Shown piece by piece: positions 42,935 through 51,214 of a stretch of DNA of 64,000 nt. Both the position numbers and the translations under genes were made by a program. Within the stretch, counting starts at the first letter, position 1. Each line of letters starts with the position of its first letter. The DNA is taken from the NCBI GenBank assembly GCA_027490755.1, contig JAIXXL010000004.1, positions 62,001 to 126,000 of the forward strand. Direction: 5' to 3'. Under the pieces are notes generated by a model. That model had not been told where the DNA came from. It worked only from the letters and a program-made list of their open reading frames with translations, and ran no database searches. Source of the stretch: Betaproteobacteria bacterium. Lineage in GTDB: Bacteria; Pseudomonadota; Gammaproteobacteria; Burkholderiales; UBA3065.

Positions 42935-44290
42935 TCAGGCCGCCAGCGCCGCCAACAGATGGCCATGGATGCCGTCGAAGCCGCCGTTGCTCATCACCAA
43001 CACGGTGTCGCCTTCGCGGGCTTCGCGCACGATGGCCTGGACCAGCACGTGAAGGTCGTCGCCTGCCGTCAGACGGCTACCTAGCGACGCCAGCGAGCCG
43101 GCCGCGTCCCAGCCCAGCCCACGCGTGTAGCAGAACACCGCCTGTGCATCGTCGAGGCTGCGGGCCAGGGCATCCTTCCAGACGCCCTGCTTCATGGTGT
43201 TGGAGCGCGGCTCCAGAACCGCCAGGATGCGGCCGCTGCCAACCCGCTCGCGCAGCGCGGCCATGGTCTCGGTGATGGCTGTGGGGTGGTGGGCAAAGTC
43301 GTCGATCACCGTCACGCCGCGCACCGTGCCGCGGTCTTCAAGGCGGCGCTTGACGTTGCGGAAGCGCGAGAGGGCATCGACCGCCGTCTCTGGCGCGACC
43401 CCGGCATGGCGCGCAGCGGCGATGGCCGCCAGCGCGTTCATGCGGTTGTGCCCACCGAGGATGCCCCAGCGCAGCGGCGCGATGTCTCGGCCAGCGTGGC
43501 GAACCATAAAGGCCGGTTCAGCCTGGCCCGCGCCTGGCTCAACGCACGACCAGCCGGCATCGACACCGAAATGCTCGACCAGGGTCCAGCAGCCCTTCTG
43601 CAGGGTCGCCGCAAGATTGGCGTCGGTGCCGTTGACCACCAGCAGGCCCTGACCCGGCACCGTGCGTACCAGATGGTGGAACTGCGTCTGGATGGCCGCC
43701 AGGTCGGGGAAGATGTCGGCGTGGTCGAACTCGAGGTTGTTGAGGATCGCCGTGCGGGGCCGGTAGTGGACGAACTTGCTGCGCTTGTCGAAGAAAGCCG
43801 TGTCGTACTCGTCCGCCTCGATGACGAAGAACGGGCTGTCGGTGAGGCGCGCCGACACGCCAAAGTTCTCCGGCACGCCACCGATCAGGAAGCCGGGGCT
43901 CAACCCGGCATCCTCGAGGATCCAGGTCAGCATCGAGGTGGTGGTGGTCTTGCCGTGGGTGCCAGCGACGGCCAGCACCCACTTTTCGCGCAGCACCGCC
44001 TCGGCCAGCCACTGCGGGCCGGACACGTAGGGCAGCCCGCGATCGAGGATCGCCTCCATCAGCGGATTGCCGCGGCTGACCACGTTGCCGATCACGTACA
44101 TGTCGGCCTGCGGCTCCAGCTGCGCCGGGTCCCAGCCCTGCGTCAGGGTGATGCCCAGTTGCTCGAGCTGGGTGCTCATGGGCGGGTAGACGTTGGCGTC
44201 GCAACCGGTGACGGTGTGGCCCGCCTGCTTGGCGATGGCAGCGATGCCGCCCATGAAGGTGCCGCAGATGCCGAGGATGTGGATGTGCAT
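42935..44290 (-). CDS. mpl: UDP-N-acetylmuramate:L-alanyl-gamma-D-glutamyl-meso-diaminopimelate ligase
   Basis: 451 residues. A Mur ligase that recycles murein tripeptide onto UDP-MurNAc. MHIHILGICGTFMGGIAAIAKQAGHTVTGCD is the Mpl start; VLAVAGTHGKTTTTSMLTWIL is the ATP-binding loop; VIEADEYDTAFFDKRSKFVHYRP is Mpl-specific; and NRMNALAAIAAARH and DDFAHHPTAI complete the set. Its ATG lies only two bases after the stop of a FitB-like toxin gene, so the promoter of that toxin-antitoxin pair may also drive mpl. Confidence 0.95.
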   Translation of the reverse strand: MHIHILGICGTFMGGIAAIAKQAGHTVTGCDANVYPPMSTQLEQLGITLTQGWDPAQLEPQADMYVIGNVVSRGNPLMEAILDRGLPYVSGPQWLAEAVLREKWVLAVAGTHGKTTTTSMLTWILEDAGLSPGFLIGGVPENFGVSARLTDSPFFVIEADEYDTAFFDKRSKFVHYRPRTAILNNLEFDHADIFPDLAAIQTQFHHLVRTVPGQGLLVVNGTDANLAATLQKGCWTLVEHFGVDAGWSCVEPGAGQAEPAFMVRHAGRDIAPLRWGILGGHNRMNALAAIAAARHAGVAPETAVDALSRFRNVKRRLEDRGTVRGVTVIDDFAHHPTAITETMAALRERVGSGRILAVLEPRSNTMKQGVWKDALARSLDDAQAVFCYTRGLGWDAAGSLASLGSRLTAGDDLHVLVQAIVREAREGDTVLVMSNGGFDGIHGHLLAALAA

Positions 44291-44292
44291 GC

Positions 44293-44709
44293 TCAGGTGA
44301 AGGGGTTGTGCGTGGCGACGCCGTTGGCGGCGAAGTCTGCCGTATTCCGCGTGACAACGGTCAAGCTGTGCAGGCCGGCGATGGCGGCGATCTGCGTGTC
44401 GACGGGGTGCCCCGGGGCGGCCGCCATAAGTGCACCCCAAGCCTGCGCACAGTCGCGGTCGAAATCGATGATGCGATTCGAATAGTCGGCCGCCAGGCGG
44501 CCCAGCCAAATCTCCAGCAGACCGGCTTGCGACACATCGCCCCGGCGCCTGATGCGCTCAACGCCGTGCCGGATCTCGCCGAGTACCTGAACCGGGATGT
44601 AGCAGTCGCCTGGGTCGGTGGCATCCAGAAAGGCGGTCACGCCCGGATCGGCGCGGCTGCGCTTGCGAGCCTCGCTGAGGACATTGGTGTCGAGCAGCCA
44701 GCCGCTCAC
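44293..44709 (-). CDS. PIN-domain toxin (FitB/VapC type)
   Basis: 138 residues: MSGWLLDTNVLSEARKRSRADP with D7; E45 in VQVLGEIRHGVERI; D104 in GHPVDTQIAAIAGLHSLTVVTRNTADF with D125. The LLDTNVLSE start and the VTRNxxDF motif are those of FitB toxins. It overlaps the upstream antitoxin gene by four bases and ends two bases before mpl. Confidence 0.92.
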   Translation of the reverse strand: MSGWLLDTNVLSEARKRSRADPGVTAFLDATDPGDCYIPVQVLGEIRHGVERIRRRGDVSQAGLLEIWLGRLAADYSNRIIDFDRDCAQAWGALMAAAPGHPVDTQIAAIAGLHSLTVVTRNTADFAANGVATHNPFT

Positions 44710-44942
44710 GAGCGGCTGCCAGGACCGGCAGCGGCGGGCGCCCGGGCAAAGTCCTCGTCGAGCCCGACATCGGGCATGGTGCGGAGGAACTCGGTGAACG
44801 TCAGCCGCGACGGGCCCTGCAGCGCCTCCCGCAGGATCTCGCGATGCTCGGCCTCGGCGCTGCGCCCACTGTTGGCGGCACGCTGCTTGAGGGCGCGCGC
44901 CAGGGATTCATCGATGTTGCGAACGATCAGGTTGCTGGCCAC
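44706..44942 (-). CDS. Ribbon-helix-helix antitoxin (FitA type)
   Basis: 78 residues from a GTG start: ASNLIVRNIDESLARALKQRAANSGRSAEAEHREILREAL is the ribbon-helix-helix DNA-binding fold of FitA/VapB (VxxNLDExLxxALKxRAAxxGRSxEAExRxIL). The C-terminal region would inhibit the toxin. I chose the GTG because a CGGGAG ribosome binding site is seven bases upstream; an ATG at 45002 would add twenty unlikely residues. Confidence 0.85.
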   Translation of the reverse strand: MASNLIVRNIDESLARALKQRAANSGRSAEAEHREILREALQGPSRLTFTEFLRTMPDVGLDEDFARAPAAAGPGSRS

Positions 44943-45164
44943 CCCAGTGCTCCCGATTGATATCAATGCAATCATGGTGCCCCTTGTTGAGTTCGTTTGC
45001 AACGCTATCGCTGGCCGAGTCGCGTGACGAAGGTCTGAGTGGGGTCAAGCATGCGCGGTGGAGAGAGCCCCCCGCATCGTGCAACTGAACGATCGGCTCC
45101 TTTGGTTCCGAGGCGGACGATGTCTCGGCTTGGCTGGCGGGCCGCTACCCCGGCACGGCACGGC
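44943..45164. other. Gap between the FitAB pair and the copper operon
   Basis: 222 bases with no gene that I can support. It must carry the FitAB-mpl promoter on the minus strand. A TTGATATCAA palindrome lies at about 44957-44966 close to the antitoxin start and may be the operator. Confidence 0.45.
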
Positions 45165-45626
45165 TCAGTGCTTGTGCATGTGCTCGTGACCCTCGTGGCC
45201 GGCGGGCACGCGGGCCTTGACCTTGAGCGTGGTCCTGACCACGCCGGCCTTGTCGAAACGCAGCTCCAGAGGCACCTGCTGGCCCTCGGCCAGCGGCGCC
45301 TTGAGGCCGATAAGCATGAGGTGCATGCCGCCCGGCTCCAGGGCCACGGAGCCCTTGGCCGGGATATCGATGGTGTCGAGCTTGCGCATCTTCATCACGC
45401 CGCCGTCCATGCTCATGGAGTGCAGCTCGGCGCTCTGCGCACAGCTACACGACACACCGAGCAGGCGGTCGGCCGCGCCGCCGTTGGCCAGGGTCAGGAA
45501 GCCAGCGCCGACCGGTTGAGCCGTTGATGTGGCGTGGGCGTAGCCATCGCGCACCTCGATCTGGCCGGCAAGCGCCGCGAGGGGTGCGAGCAGTGCGAGG
45601 GTGGCGAACGTGTTTCGGACGGACAT
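45165..45626 (-). CDS. Periplasmic copper chaperone PCu(A)C
   Basis: 153 residues with a signal peptide (ATLALLAPLAALA). The Cu(I)-binding motif H-X10-M-X21-H-X-M is exact: H69, M80, H102, M104. Additional cysteines (SCSCAQ, residues 59-63) and a His-rich tail (HEGHEHMHKH) may bind more copper. PCu(A)C delivers copper to the CuA site of cytochrome oxidase, usually with Sco. Strong AAGGAG ribosome binding site. Last gene of the copper operon DUF2946 - TonB receptor - YcnI - PCu(A)C. Confidence 0.93.
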   Translation of the reverse strand: MSVRNTFATLALLAPLAALAGQIEVRDGYAHATSTAQPVGAGFLTLANGGAADRLLGVSCSCAQSAELHSMSMDGGVMKMRKLDTIDIPAKGSVALEPGGMHLMLIGLKAPLAEGQQVPLELRFDKAGVVRTTLKVKARVPAGHEGHEHMHKH

Positions 45627-45643
45627 GGGGGACTCCTTGGGTG

Positions 45644-46339
45644 TCAGTGGGCGTGCTGGTGTTGGGTGCCGTCGGCGTCCGCCGGCGGTGGCGTTGCAGC
45701 AGGGTTGGCCGGGCTCTGAGGGTGGACATGACCGTGGTGATAGCCACCGCCCTGGCCATGTGGCGCCAGCACATCGAGTGTGGCCGCAGGGAAGGCCGGC
45801 TTCGGTCCGCCATCGGTTGCCACACCTGACCAGTCGTTGGCCCCGGTCTGGCAGGTCTGCAGCACCCGGAAATGCAGCCGCCCCGGCTTGGCCACGAATA
45901 GCATCATGCCGAACTCGTCGTACTGCTCGTCGGGCAGCGGGCCGCCGGTCCAGGTGACCCGGCGGATGCCCTCGGTCTTCTGCTTGCCGTGCACCATGGC
46001 CGGCTCGGACAACGGGCCCGTCTCGTAGGTCAGGGTCCAGCCTGGCTTGGGTTGCGGCCTGGCCACCGGGACGCCGTCCGGAATGTCGACCTGCACCGAG
46101 ACCGTGGCCGAGCCCGCGCAACCGTGGCCGACCATGAACTGGGCGCGGTGGTAACTACCCGCCAGCGCGACCTTCTGGGCGAGGACGACGTGGGCGGACG
46201 CCGCCGGGCTCAGCGCCAGCAGGCTCGCGATCAGCAGAGGACGCGCCAGTCGCCATGTTTCCTGGCCAAGCGTGCGTGGCCAGGCGGCGGGATGGCGGTG
46301 CTGCAGGAATAGGGTTTCAAGGCGCATGGTCTGCTCCAT
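45644..46339 (-). CDS. YcnI-like (DUF1775) copper-binding protein
   Basis: 231 residues. A signal peptide ends ASA so that the mature protein begins with His (H50, AHVVLAQKVALAGSYHRAQFMVGHGC); in DUF1775/YcnI proteins this N-terminal His with a conserved Glu or Trp forms a copper site. The rest, VSVQVDIPDGV, PGWTLTYETG and GVRRVTWTGGPLPDEQYDEFGMMLFV-like text, is typical of the domain. The C-terminal tail is His-rich (HHGHVH, HQHAH). It lies between the TonB receptor (TGATG overlap) and PCu(A)C (17-base gap). Start could also be codon 5 (46327). Confidence 0.9.
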   Translation of the reverse strand: MEQTMRLETLFLQHRHPAAWPRTLGQETWRLARPLLIASLLALSPAASAHVVLAQKVALAGSYHRAQFMVGHGCAGSATVSVQVDIPDGVPVARPQPKPGWTLTYETGPLSEPAMVHGKQKTEGIRRVTWTGGPLPDEQYDEFGMMLFVAKPGRLHFRVLQTCQTGANDWSGVATDGGPKPAFPAATLDVLAPHGQGGGYHHGHVHPQSPANPAATPPPADADGTQHQHAH

Positions 46340-48459
46340 CAGGGCTTGGGACGGTATTCGATGCCAGCGTAGACGGTGATGCCGTCGCCGGGCAGGAACT
46401 GTGCATGCTGGGTGCCCGGAGGCCCTGGCGGCGCGATGCGTGCGTCGCGCAGGACCCCGGTGGTGACGATGTGCTCGCGGTCGAGCAGGTTCCGCCCCTC
46501 GACGAACCAGCCCCAGCCACTCTCCGGTCGCTGGCCGATGCGCAGGTTGACCAACGCATAGCCGGGTGAATCGAGGGTGTTGGCGTGGTCAACCCAGCTG
46601 CGCGTCGCCACCTGCAGGGCCGGCGCGATGTACCAGCTGCCGGGGCCGCTCCAGCGCAATTCGGTGATGCCGAAAGCCTTCGGCAGGCCGGCGATGCGCT
46701 TGTCGCCGTACTCGGCGTCGCCGTCGAAGCGGAAGTCGTTGAGCGTGGCGGTGGTCGACCATGTCCAGTTGCCGCGGATCAGCCGCACACCAGCCTCGAT
46801 GCCCTGGTGGATGGTCTTGTCGGCATTCACCGTGGCGGTAGATGCCGGCTGGTTGGGCAGGCCGACTGCCAGCAGCTCGTTGCGCAGCTCGGCACGGTAG
46901 ACGGCCAGGTCCCAACCGAGTTGGTGCGCACCAAGATGCACATGCCCGCGCGTACCCAGCTCGAGGGTCTGCGCGCGCTGGGCGCGGTTGGCCAGCAACG
47001 CGGCGGAGGCACCGCTGCCCAGCACGTTGCTGGACTCGGACAGGCTAGGTGGCTCGAAGCTGCCGGACCAGTTGGCAAACACTTCTGTGTCGTCGCTCAA
47101 CGCGTAGCGCGCCCCCAGTCGTGGGCTGACGCGGTCGAAACGCAGGCGGATGCTGTCATCGGCCGGTGCCGCATCGGCAAGAAAGAGATCCCGCCGCTCG
47201 CGCACCGAGCGCGTCCAGTGCCCGCCCGCCACCAGCGTGAGCGCGCCAGTGGCCTGCCAGTGGTTCTCGGCGAACAGCCCCATGTTGTCCGAGTCGAGGG
47301 TCTGGTTGCCGGTGGGCGCCCCGCGCCGACCACCCGCATTCACGAATGCACGGTCGTTGACGAAGCCGCGGTTGGCCAATGCGCCGACCACGATCCGGTT
47401 GGGCCGGCCGAGCAGGTGCCCGTTGTGGCCCAGACGCAGTTGCATGCCGTAGTCGGTCGAGTCCTGGTCGATGACCTGGAAGATCGGGTGGGACAGTTGC
47501 TTGACGCTGCCGTAGGTCACCAGCTCGAGGTCGGTGGCGGTGCTGACCTGCCAGGTGGTGCGGTTGGCGAGGCGCCACAACTGGAAGTCGCGCTTCTGGT
47601 CGCCGGTGATGTTGGCCGGGTTGGCCTGCCGCGGGTCGGCGCGGAACTGGGCACGGGTCAGGCTGCCCGGCAACTCGCTCTCGGTGTTCACCCCGGCAAA
47701 GAAGAAGCGCGTGCGCAGCCCGCCGCCAAAGTCGTGACCCAGGTTGGCGAACACACGCTGGGTGTTCTGCTCGGCGTGGTCGCGGTAGCCGCGCTGGAAG
47801 AACTGGCTGCCGCTGATGAAGGCGTCGCTGTCACCCCACCGGAAGCCGATGCCGGCCGACGCACGCGAGTAGCCGTAGCTGCCGGCCTCGACGCGGGCGT
47901 GCACGCCCGGCGCGTCGCGGCCGCTGAGGCTGACGAAGTTGATCGCGCCGCCCAGCGTGGTGGCGCCGAACGGGGTGGCGTTGGCGCCACGGTAGACCTC
48001 GACGTAGCGCGTCGCCAGCGGCTCGACGGCCTGCATGTCGAAGCCGCCGTCGGCAAGGTTGATCGGCACGCCGTCCTGCAGCAGCAGCAACCCGCGGCCG
48101 TGGAAGGTACGTTGCAGCCCGGAGCCGCGGATCGAGATGCGCGCCTCCTCGGCACCAAAGCGCGACTCGGCGAACACGCCGGGGCTGCCACGCAGGGCAT
48201 CGGCCAGCGTCGAGGCGCGGCCGTCGCGGATGCGCTCGGCGTCGATGATGTCGACCCCGCCTGGCGTCTGCTGGATGCGCACGCGCGCAGTCTCGATGTC
48301 GGGCAGCGTGAAGTCGATGCGTGGCGCGCTCACGCTTACGGTGTCGGCCATGTGTTCGGCCAGCGCACCCTGCGTGGCTAGCGCGAGGACCAAGCAGGCC
48401 GCGATGGCCAGGCGCCTCGAGAGCGGCGGGCCGCTGGCGGGTATGTGTGGGCGATGCAT
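46339..48459 (-). CDS. TonB-dependent receptor, probable copper uptake
   Basis: 706 residues: signal peptide LACLVLALATQGALA-like, plug domain (IQQTPGGVDIIDAERIRDGRASTLADALRGSPGVF, ISIRGSGLQRTFHGRGLLLLQDGVPINLADGG, YVEVYRGANATPFGATTLGGAINFVS) and a barrel ending GIEYRPKP. The ligand is inferred from the operon: it is followed by YcnI and PCu(A)C and preceded by DUF2946, a gene set associated with copper import for cytochrome oxidases. OprC-like copper receptors have Met/His-rich extracellular loops; a few such residues are visible but not decisive. Confidence 0.82.
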   Translation of the reverse strand: MHRPHIPASGPPLSRRLAIAACLVLALATQGALAEHMADTVSVSAPRIDFTLPDIETARVRIQQTPGGVDIIDAERIRDGRASTLADALRGSPGVFAESRFGAEEARISIRGSGLQRTFHGRGLLLLQDGVPINLADGGFDMQAVEPLATRYVEVYRGANATPFGATTLGGAINFVSLSGRDAPGVHARVEAGSYGYSRASAGIGFRWGDSDAFISGSQFFQRGYRDHAEQNTQRVFANLGHDFGGGLRTRFFFAGVNTESELPGSLTRAQFRADPRQANPANITGDQKRDFQLWRLANRTTWQVSTATDLELVTYGSVKQLSHPIFQVIDQDSTDYGMQLRLGHNGHLLGRPNRIVVGALANRGFVNDRAFVNAGGRRGAPTGNQTLDSDNMGLFAENHWQATGALTLVAGGHWTRSVRERRDLFLADAAPADDSIRLRFDRVSPRLGARYALSDDTEVFANWSGSFEPPSLSESSNVLGSGASAALLANRAQRAQTLELGTRGHVHLGAHQLGWDLAVYRAELRNELLAVGLPNQPASTATVNADKTIHQGIEAGVRLIRGNWTWSTTATLNDFRFDGDAEYGDKRIAGLPKAFGITELRWSGPGSWYIAPALQVATRSWVDHANTLDSPGYALVNLRIGQRPESGWGWFVEGRNLLDREHIVTTGVLRDARIAPPGPPGTQHAQFLPGDGITVYAGIEYRPKP

Positions 48460-48546
48460 CTTCCCTGACTCCTGGGGACGGCACGGTGCCGTCCGTCGAT
48501 GGCTGGTGCCACTCCGCTCAGGCGCGGTGGTGGCGGCTCGAGAGGG

Positions 48547-48924
48547 TCAGGAGATGGGCGGGGCGCGTGGCGGGTGGGCGCGCGGCGGTGCGCGGGATGG
48601 CGGTGCGTCGGCCGCCGCCGCTGTCACCGGTGACTCGTTAAGTACCGGTACGGCGATGCCGGACGAGGCCGCCGGCACCTCGACCGCCTGCTGCGCCAGT
48701 GTGCACAGCTGGCAGTGCGGGACGAATGCTTTGCCGTCGCCGGCGTCGGCCGCCTTGTTGACCGAGCAGATGATCGCGCCCGGCACACCCGGGTCGATGC
48801 GGGTCATCGCCTGTGCGGCGACCGGAGCCACAAGCAGCGCGACCCATGCCAGAACCGCCAACAGCGCCCCGGCCAGCGGGCGGCGGCGCAGCAGGTGCAG
48901 CGAGGGGGCGTTTGTCTTGGACAT
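48547..48924 (-). CDS. DUF2946-like membrane protein
   Basis: 125 residues. A hydrophobic N-terminal helix (GALLAVLAWVALLVAPVAAQA) is followed by a soluble part with IICSVN and the paired-cysteine motif H-C-Q-L-C-T, then a proline-rich tail. The CSxx ... HCxLC pattern is that of DUF2946, frequent as first gene of copper-related operons with TonB receptors; the cysteines and His may sense or bind copper. It is 87 bases upstream of the TonB receptor. Confidence 0.7.
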   Translation of the reverse strand: MSKTNAPSLHLLRRRPLAGALLAVLAWVALLVAPVAAQAMTRIDPGVPGAIICSVNKAADAGDGKAFVPHCQLCTLAQQAVEVPAASSGIAVPVLNESPVTAAAADAPPSRAPPRAHPPRAPPIS

Positions 48925-48988
48925 CGTCCAGAAGCCTAACCCTGCAACTGGCGTGGCGCAAGTTCGCCGCGCCCGACCGCACTACCTG

Positions 48989-49843
48989 CTACACCCCGAA
49001 GTACTTGGCCTGGGGGTGGTGCGAAACGATCGCGGTGGTGCTGTCCTCGGGCCACAGCTGGTCCTCGTCGCCCAGCACCACACCGATGCGGTCGGCGTCG
49101 AGCAGCATCAGGATCTTGTCCTGATCGGCCAGGTTGGGGCACGCGGGGTAGCCGAACGAGTAGCGGCTGCCACGGTAGTCCTGCTTGATGAGCGACTCGA
49201 GGTCGCGCGACTCCTCGCTCTGGAAGCCCAGCTCGACGCGGATGCGCTTGTGCACCCACTCGGCCAGCGCCTCGGCGCCTTCTGCATTCAAGCCGTGCCA
49301 GTAAAGGTACTCCTGGTAGGCGTCCTTGACGAACAGGTCCCGCGCAAAGTCCGACGCGCGCTGCCCCACCGTCACCAGCTGGAAGGCGACGACGTCGCGT
49401 TGCCCGGACTCGACGCTGCGGAAGAAGTCGCTGATGCACAGCCGCCGCTCGGTGGTCTGGCGCGGGAACGGGAAACGGCAAAGCTCCTCGCTGCTGTCGG
49501 GCGCGGCATAGATGACCAGCTCGTCGCCCACGGCATTGCAGGAGAAGTAGCCATAGATAGCCTTGGGCTCCAGCACATTCTTCTCTTCCGACTCGGCGAC
49601 CAGCCGCCGCAGGATCGGCTCGCAGTGCTCGCGCGCGTAGTCCTTGTACTCCTCGACCCGGCGCCCCTGCGGCTTGAAGCCCCACTGGAACTTGTAGAGC
49701 GTGGTGCGGTTCATGTACGGCAGCAGTGCCTTGAGCGGGATCTGCTCGATACAACGCGTGCCCCAGAACGGCGGCACGGGAACCGGGTTGTCGGCGGCGA
49801 CGACAGGTGAGCGGGTGGCGGGAAGGTGGGTGCTGTCGGACAT
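48989..49843 (-). CDS. Free-standing methionine synthase (MetH) activation domain
   Basis: 284 residues. The body from VPPFWGTRCIEQIPLKALLPYMNRTTLYKFQWGFK through EPKAIYGYFSCNAVGDELVIY, FPFPRQ, RLCISDFF, VVAFQLVTVGQ, YLYWHGLNAEGAEALAEWVHKRIR to YSFGYPACPNL and STTAIVSHHPQAKYF is the SAM-binding activation domain (Met_synt_B12, PF02965), with the RGxRYSFGYPACP and ASHH-like elements. In MetH of most bacteria this is the C-terminal quarter of one polypeptide. Here the partner metH, starting at or beyond 64000 and ending at 62892, lacks it. The two must form a complex for reductive remethylation of cob(II)alamin. Confidence 0.9.
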   Translation of the reverse strand: MSDSTHLPATRSPVVAADNPVPVPPFWGTRCIEQIPLKALLPYMNRTTLYKFQWGFKPQGRRVEEYKDYAREHCEPILRRLVAESEEKNVLEPKAIYGYFSCNAVGDELVIYAAPDSSEELCRFPFPRQTTERRLCISDFFRSVESGQRDVVAFQLVTVGQRASDFARDLFVKDAYQEYLYWHGLNAEGAEALAEWVHKRIRVELGFQSEESRDLESLIKQDYRGSRYSFGYPACPNLADQDKILMLLDADRIGVVLGDEDQLWPEDSTTAIVSHHPQAKYFGV

Positions 49844-49924
49844 GGGGCTGTGGCTTGGTCGGCTACGCAGACGGGTCTGCGGCGTTATGCGGGGTCAGAC
49901 TATAGCCGAGAGCGCGGCGCGGGC

Positions 49925-51214
49925 TCAGCCGGCAGTAGCATCCCGGCCCGGCTCGCCGATCACCGGCGCCAGGCGCAGCAGCAGCAGCGCGGTGAGGGCC
50001 TTGAGCACGATCGGTGTGAAGGCGTAGACGGCAGTCAGCGCGGCCAGCCCCGCAGGCTCGCGCTGGCCGGCGTGAAAGCCGAGCGCCTCGATCAGCGGCA
50101 GCGCAAAGCCGGCGGCGATGGCGAGGCTGAGCTTGTTCATCAGCGTCCACCAGCCCAGGCAGGCGCCGGCGCGCTCGCTGCCGGGCGGGTCCGAAGCCAG
50201 CAGCGCCGCCAGCCACGCCGCCGGCACCACCAGCTCCGCGCCCAGCGCCAGCCCTGCCACCACGCACAGCACAAAGTAGGGCCCGGTCTGCCCCGGGCCG
50301 AGGAAGGGCGCGATGAGGAAGGCCGCGACCGTCATCACCAGGCCGGCGAACCAGCTGCGGGCAAAGCCGATGCGCCGAGCCACCGCCGTCCACACCGGCA
50401 GCGAGGCCACCGCGCACAGAAAGTAGGCGCCGAAGAACTGCTCCTGCATCGCCTCGGCCTGCAGCACATCGGCGATGTAGAAGGCGCCGAGCGTGGCGGC
50501 CACGGCGGTGGCGATGGCGCTGATGGCGAACAGCGTCAGCAGCGCGCGGAAACGCGGCTCGCCCACCGCCGCCCGCAGCTGCGCGAACACCGGCACCTGC
50601 ACCGGCTCACGATGCAGCACCGGCAGCGGCGCCCACACCAATGCAGTCAGCGCACCGAGTCCGATCAGCGGCCACACCACCCAGACCATGGCGTACAGGC
50701 CCTCGCCCAGGTTGTCGGCGAGGGTGGTCGGCAACACCGATGCGGCGACGATGCCGACCAGGATGAAGAACTCGCGCAATGCCACACCCTGGGTGCGTGC
50801 CGGCTCGCTGATGTCGGCATCCGCCAGCCAGGCCTGGTAGGCGATGGTCGCCACCGAGTAACCCAGCGTCACCAGCGCCAGGGTGCCGGCCAGCCAGCCG
50901 ACGCCGGAGCCCTCGGGCGGCTGGAACAGGCCGGTGAAGCCGACGCCGAGCAACACCAGCGCAGCGGCGATGACCGGGCGGCGCGGCACGCGGTCGGTCC
51001 ACGCGCCGATGAAGGGGTCGACGAAGGCGTCGAGCAGACGCAGCGCCAGCAGCAAGCCACCCAGCAGCCCCAGCGAGAGGCCGGCGTGCTCGGCGTAGAA
51101 CCTTGGCACGTGGATGTAGATGGGCAGCGCCGCGAAGGCCAGCGGTGTGCCGAGCAGCCCGAAAGCGGCGAGGCGCAGCGTGCCGGGGTGAGTGCGCGGC
51201 GCGGCCTCGCTCAC
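49925..51214 (-). CDS. GPH/MFS-type transporter
   Basis: 429 residues, twelve hydrophobic segments. LAAFGLLGTPLAFAALPIYIHVPRFYAEHAGLSLGLLGGLLLALRLLDAFVDPFIGAWTDR is the N-terminal motif of glycoside-pentoside-hexuronide (MelB-like) MFS transporters (DAFxDPxIGxxxDR). It starts with GTG overlapping the cfa TGA. In light or singlet-oxygen regulons of other bacteria an MFS gene of this type accompanies cfa, DUF1365 and an amine-oxidase-like gene. The substrate is unknown; the context favours a lipid or lipid-derived compound. Confidence 0.8.
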   Translation of the reverse strand: MSEAAPRTHPGTLRLAAFGLLGTPLAFAALPIYIHVPRFYAEHAGLSLGLLGGLLLALRLLDAFVDPFIGAWTDRVPRRPVIAAALVLLGVGFTGLFQPPEGSGVGWLAGTLALVTLGYSVATIAYQAWLADADISEPARTQGVALREFFILVGIVAASVLPTTLADNLGEGLYAMVWVVWPLIGLGALTALVWAPLPVLHREPVQVPVFAQLRAAVGEPRFRALLTLFAISAIATAVAATLGAFYIADVLQAEAMQEQFFGAYFLCAVASLPVWTAVARRIGFARSWFAGLVMTVAAFLIAPFLGPGQTGPYFVLCVVAGLALGAELVVPAAWLAALLASDPPGSERAGACLGWWTLMNKLSLAIAAGFALPLIEALGFHAGQREPAGLAALTAVYAFTPIVLKALTALLLLRLAPVIGEPGRDATAG

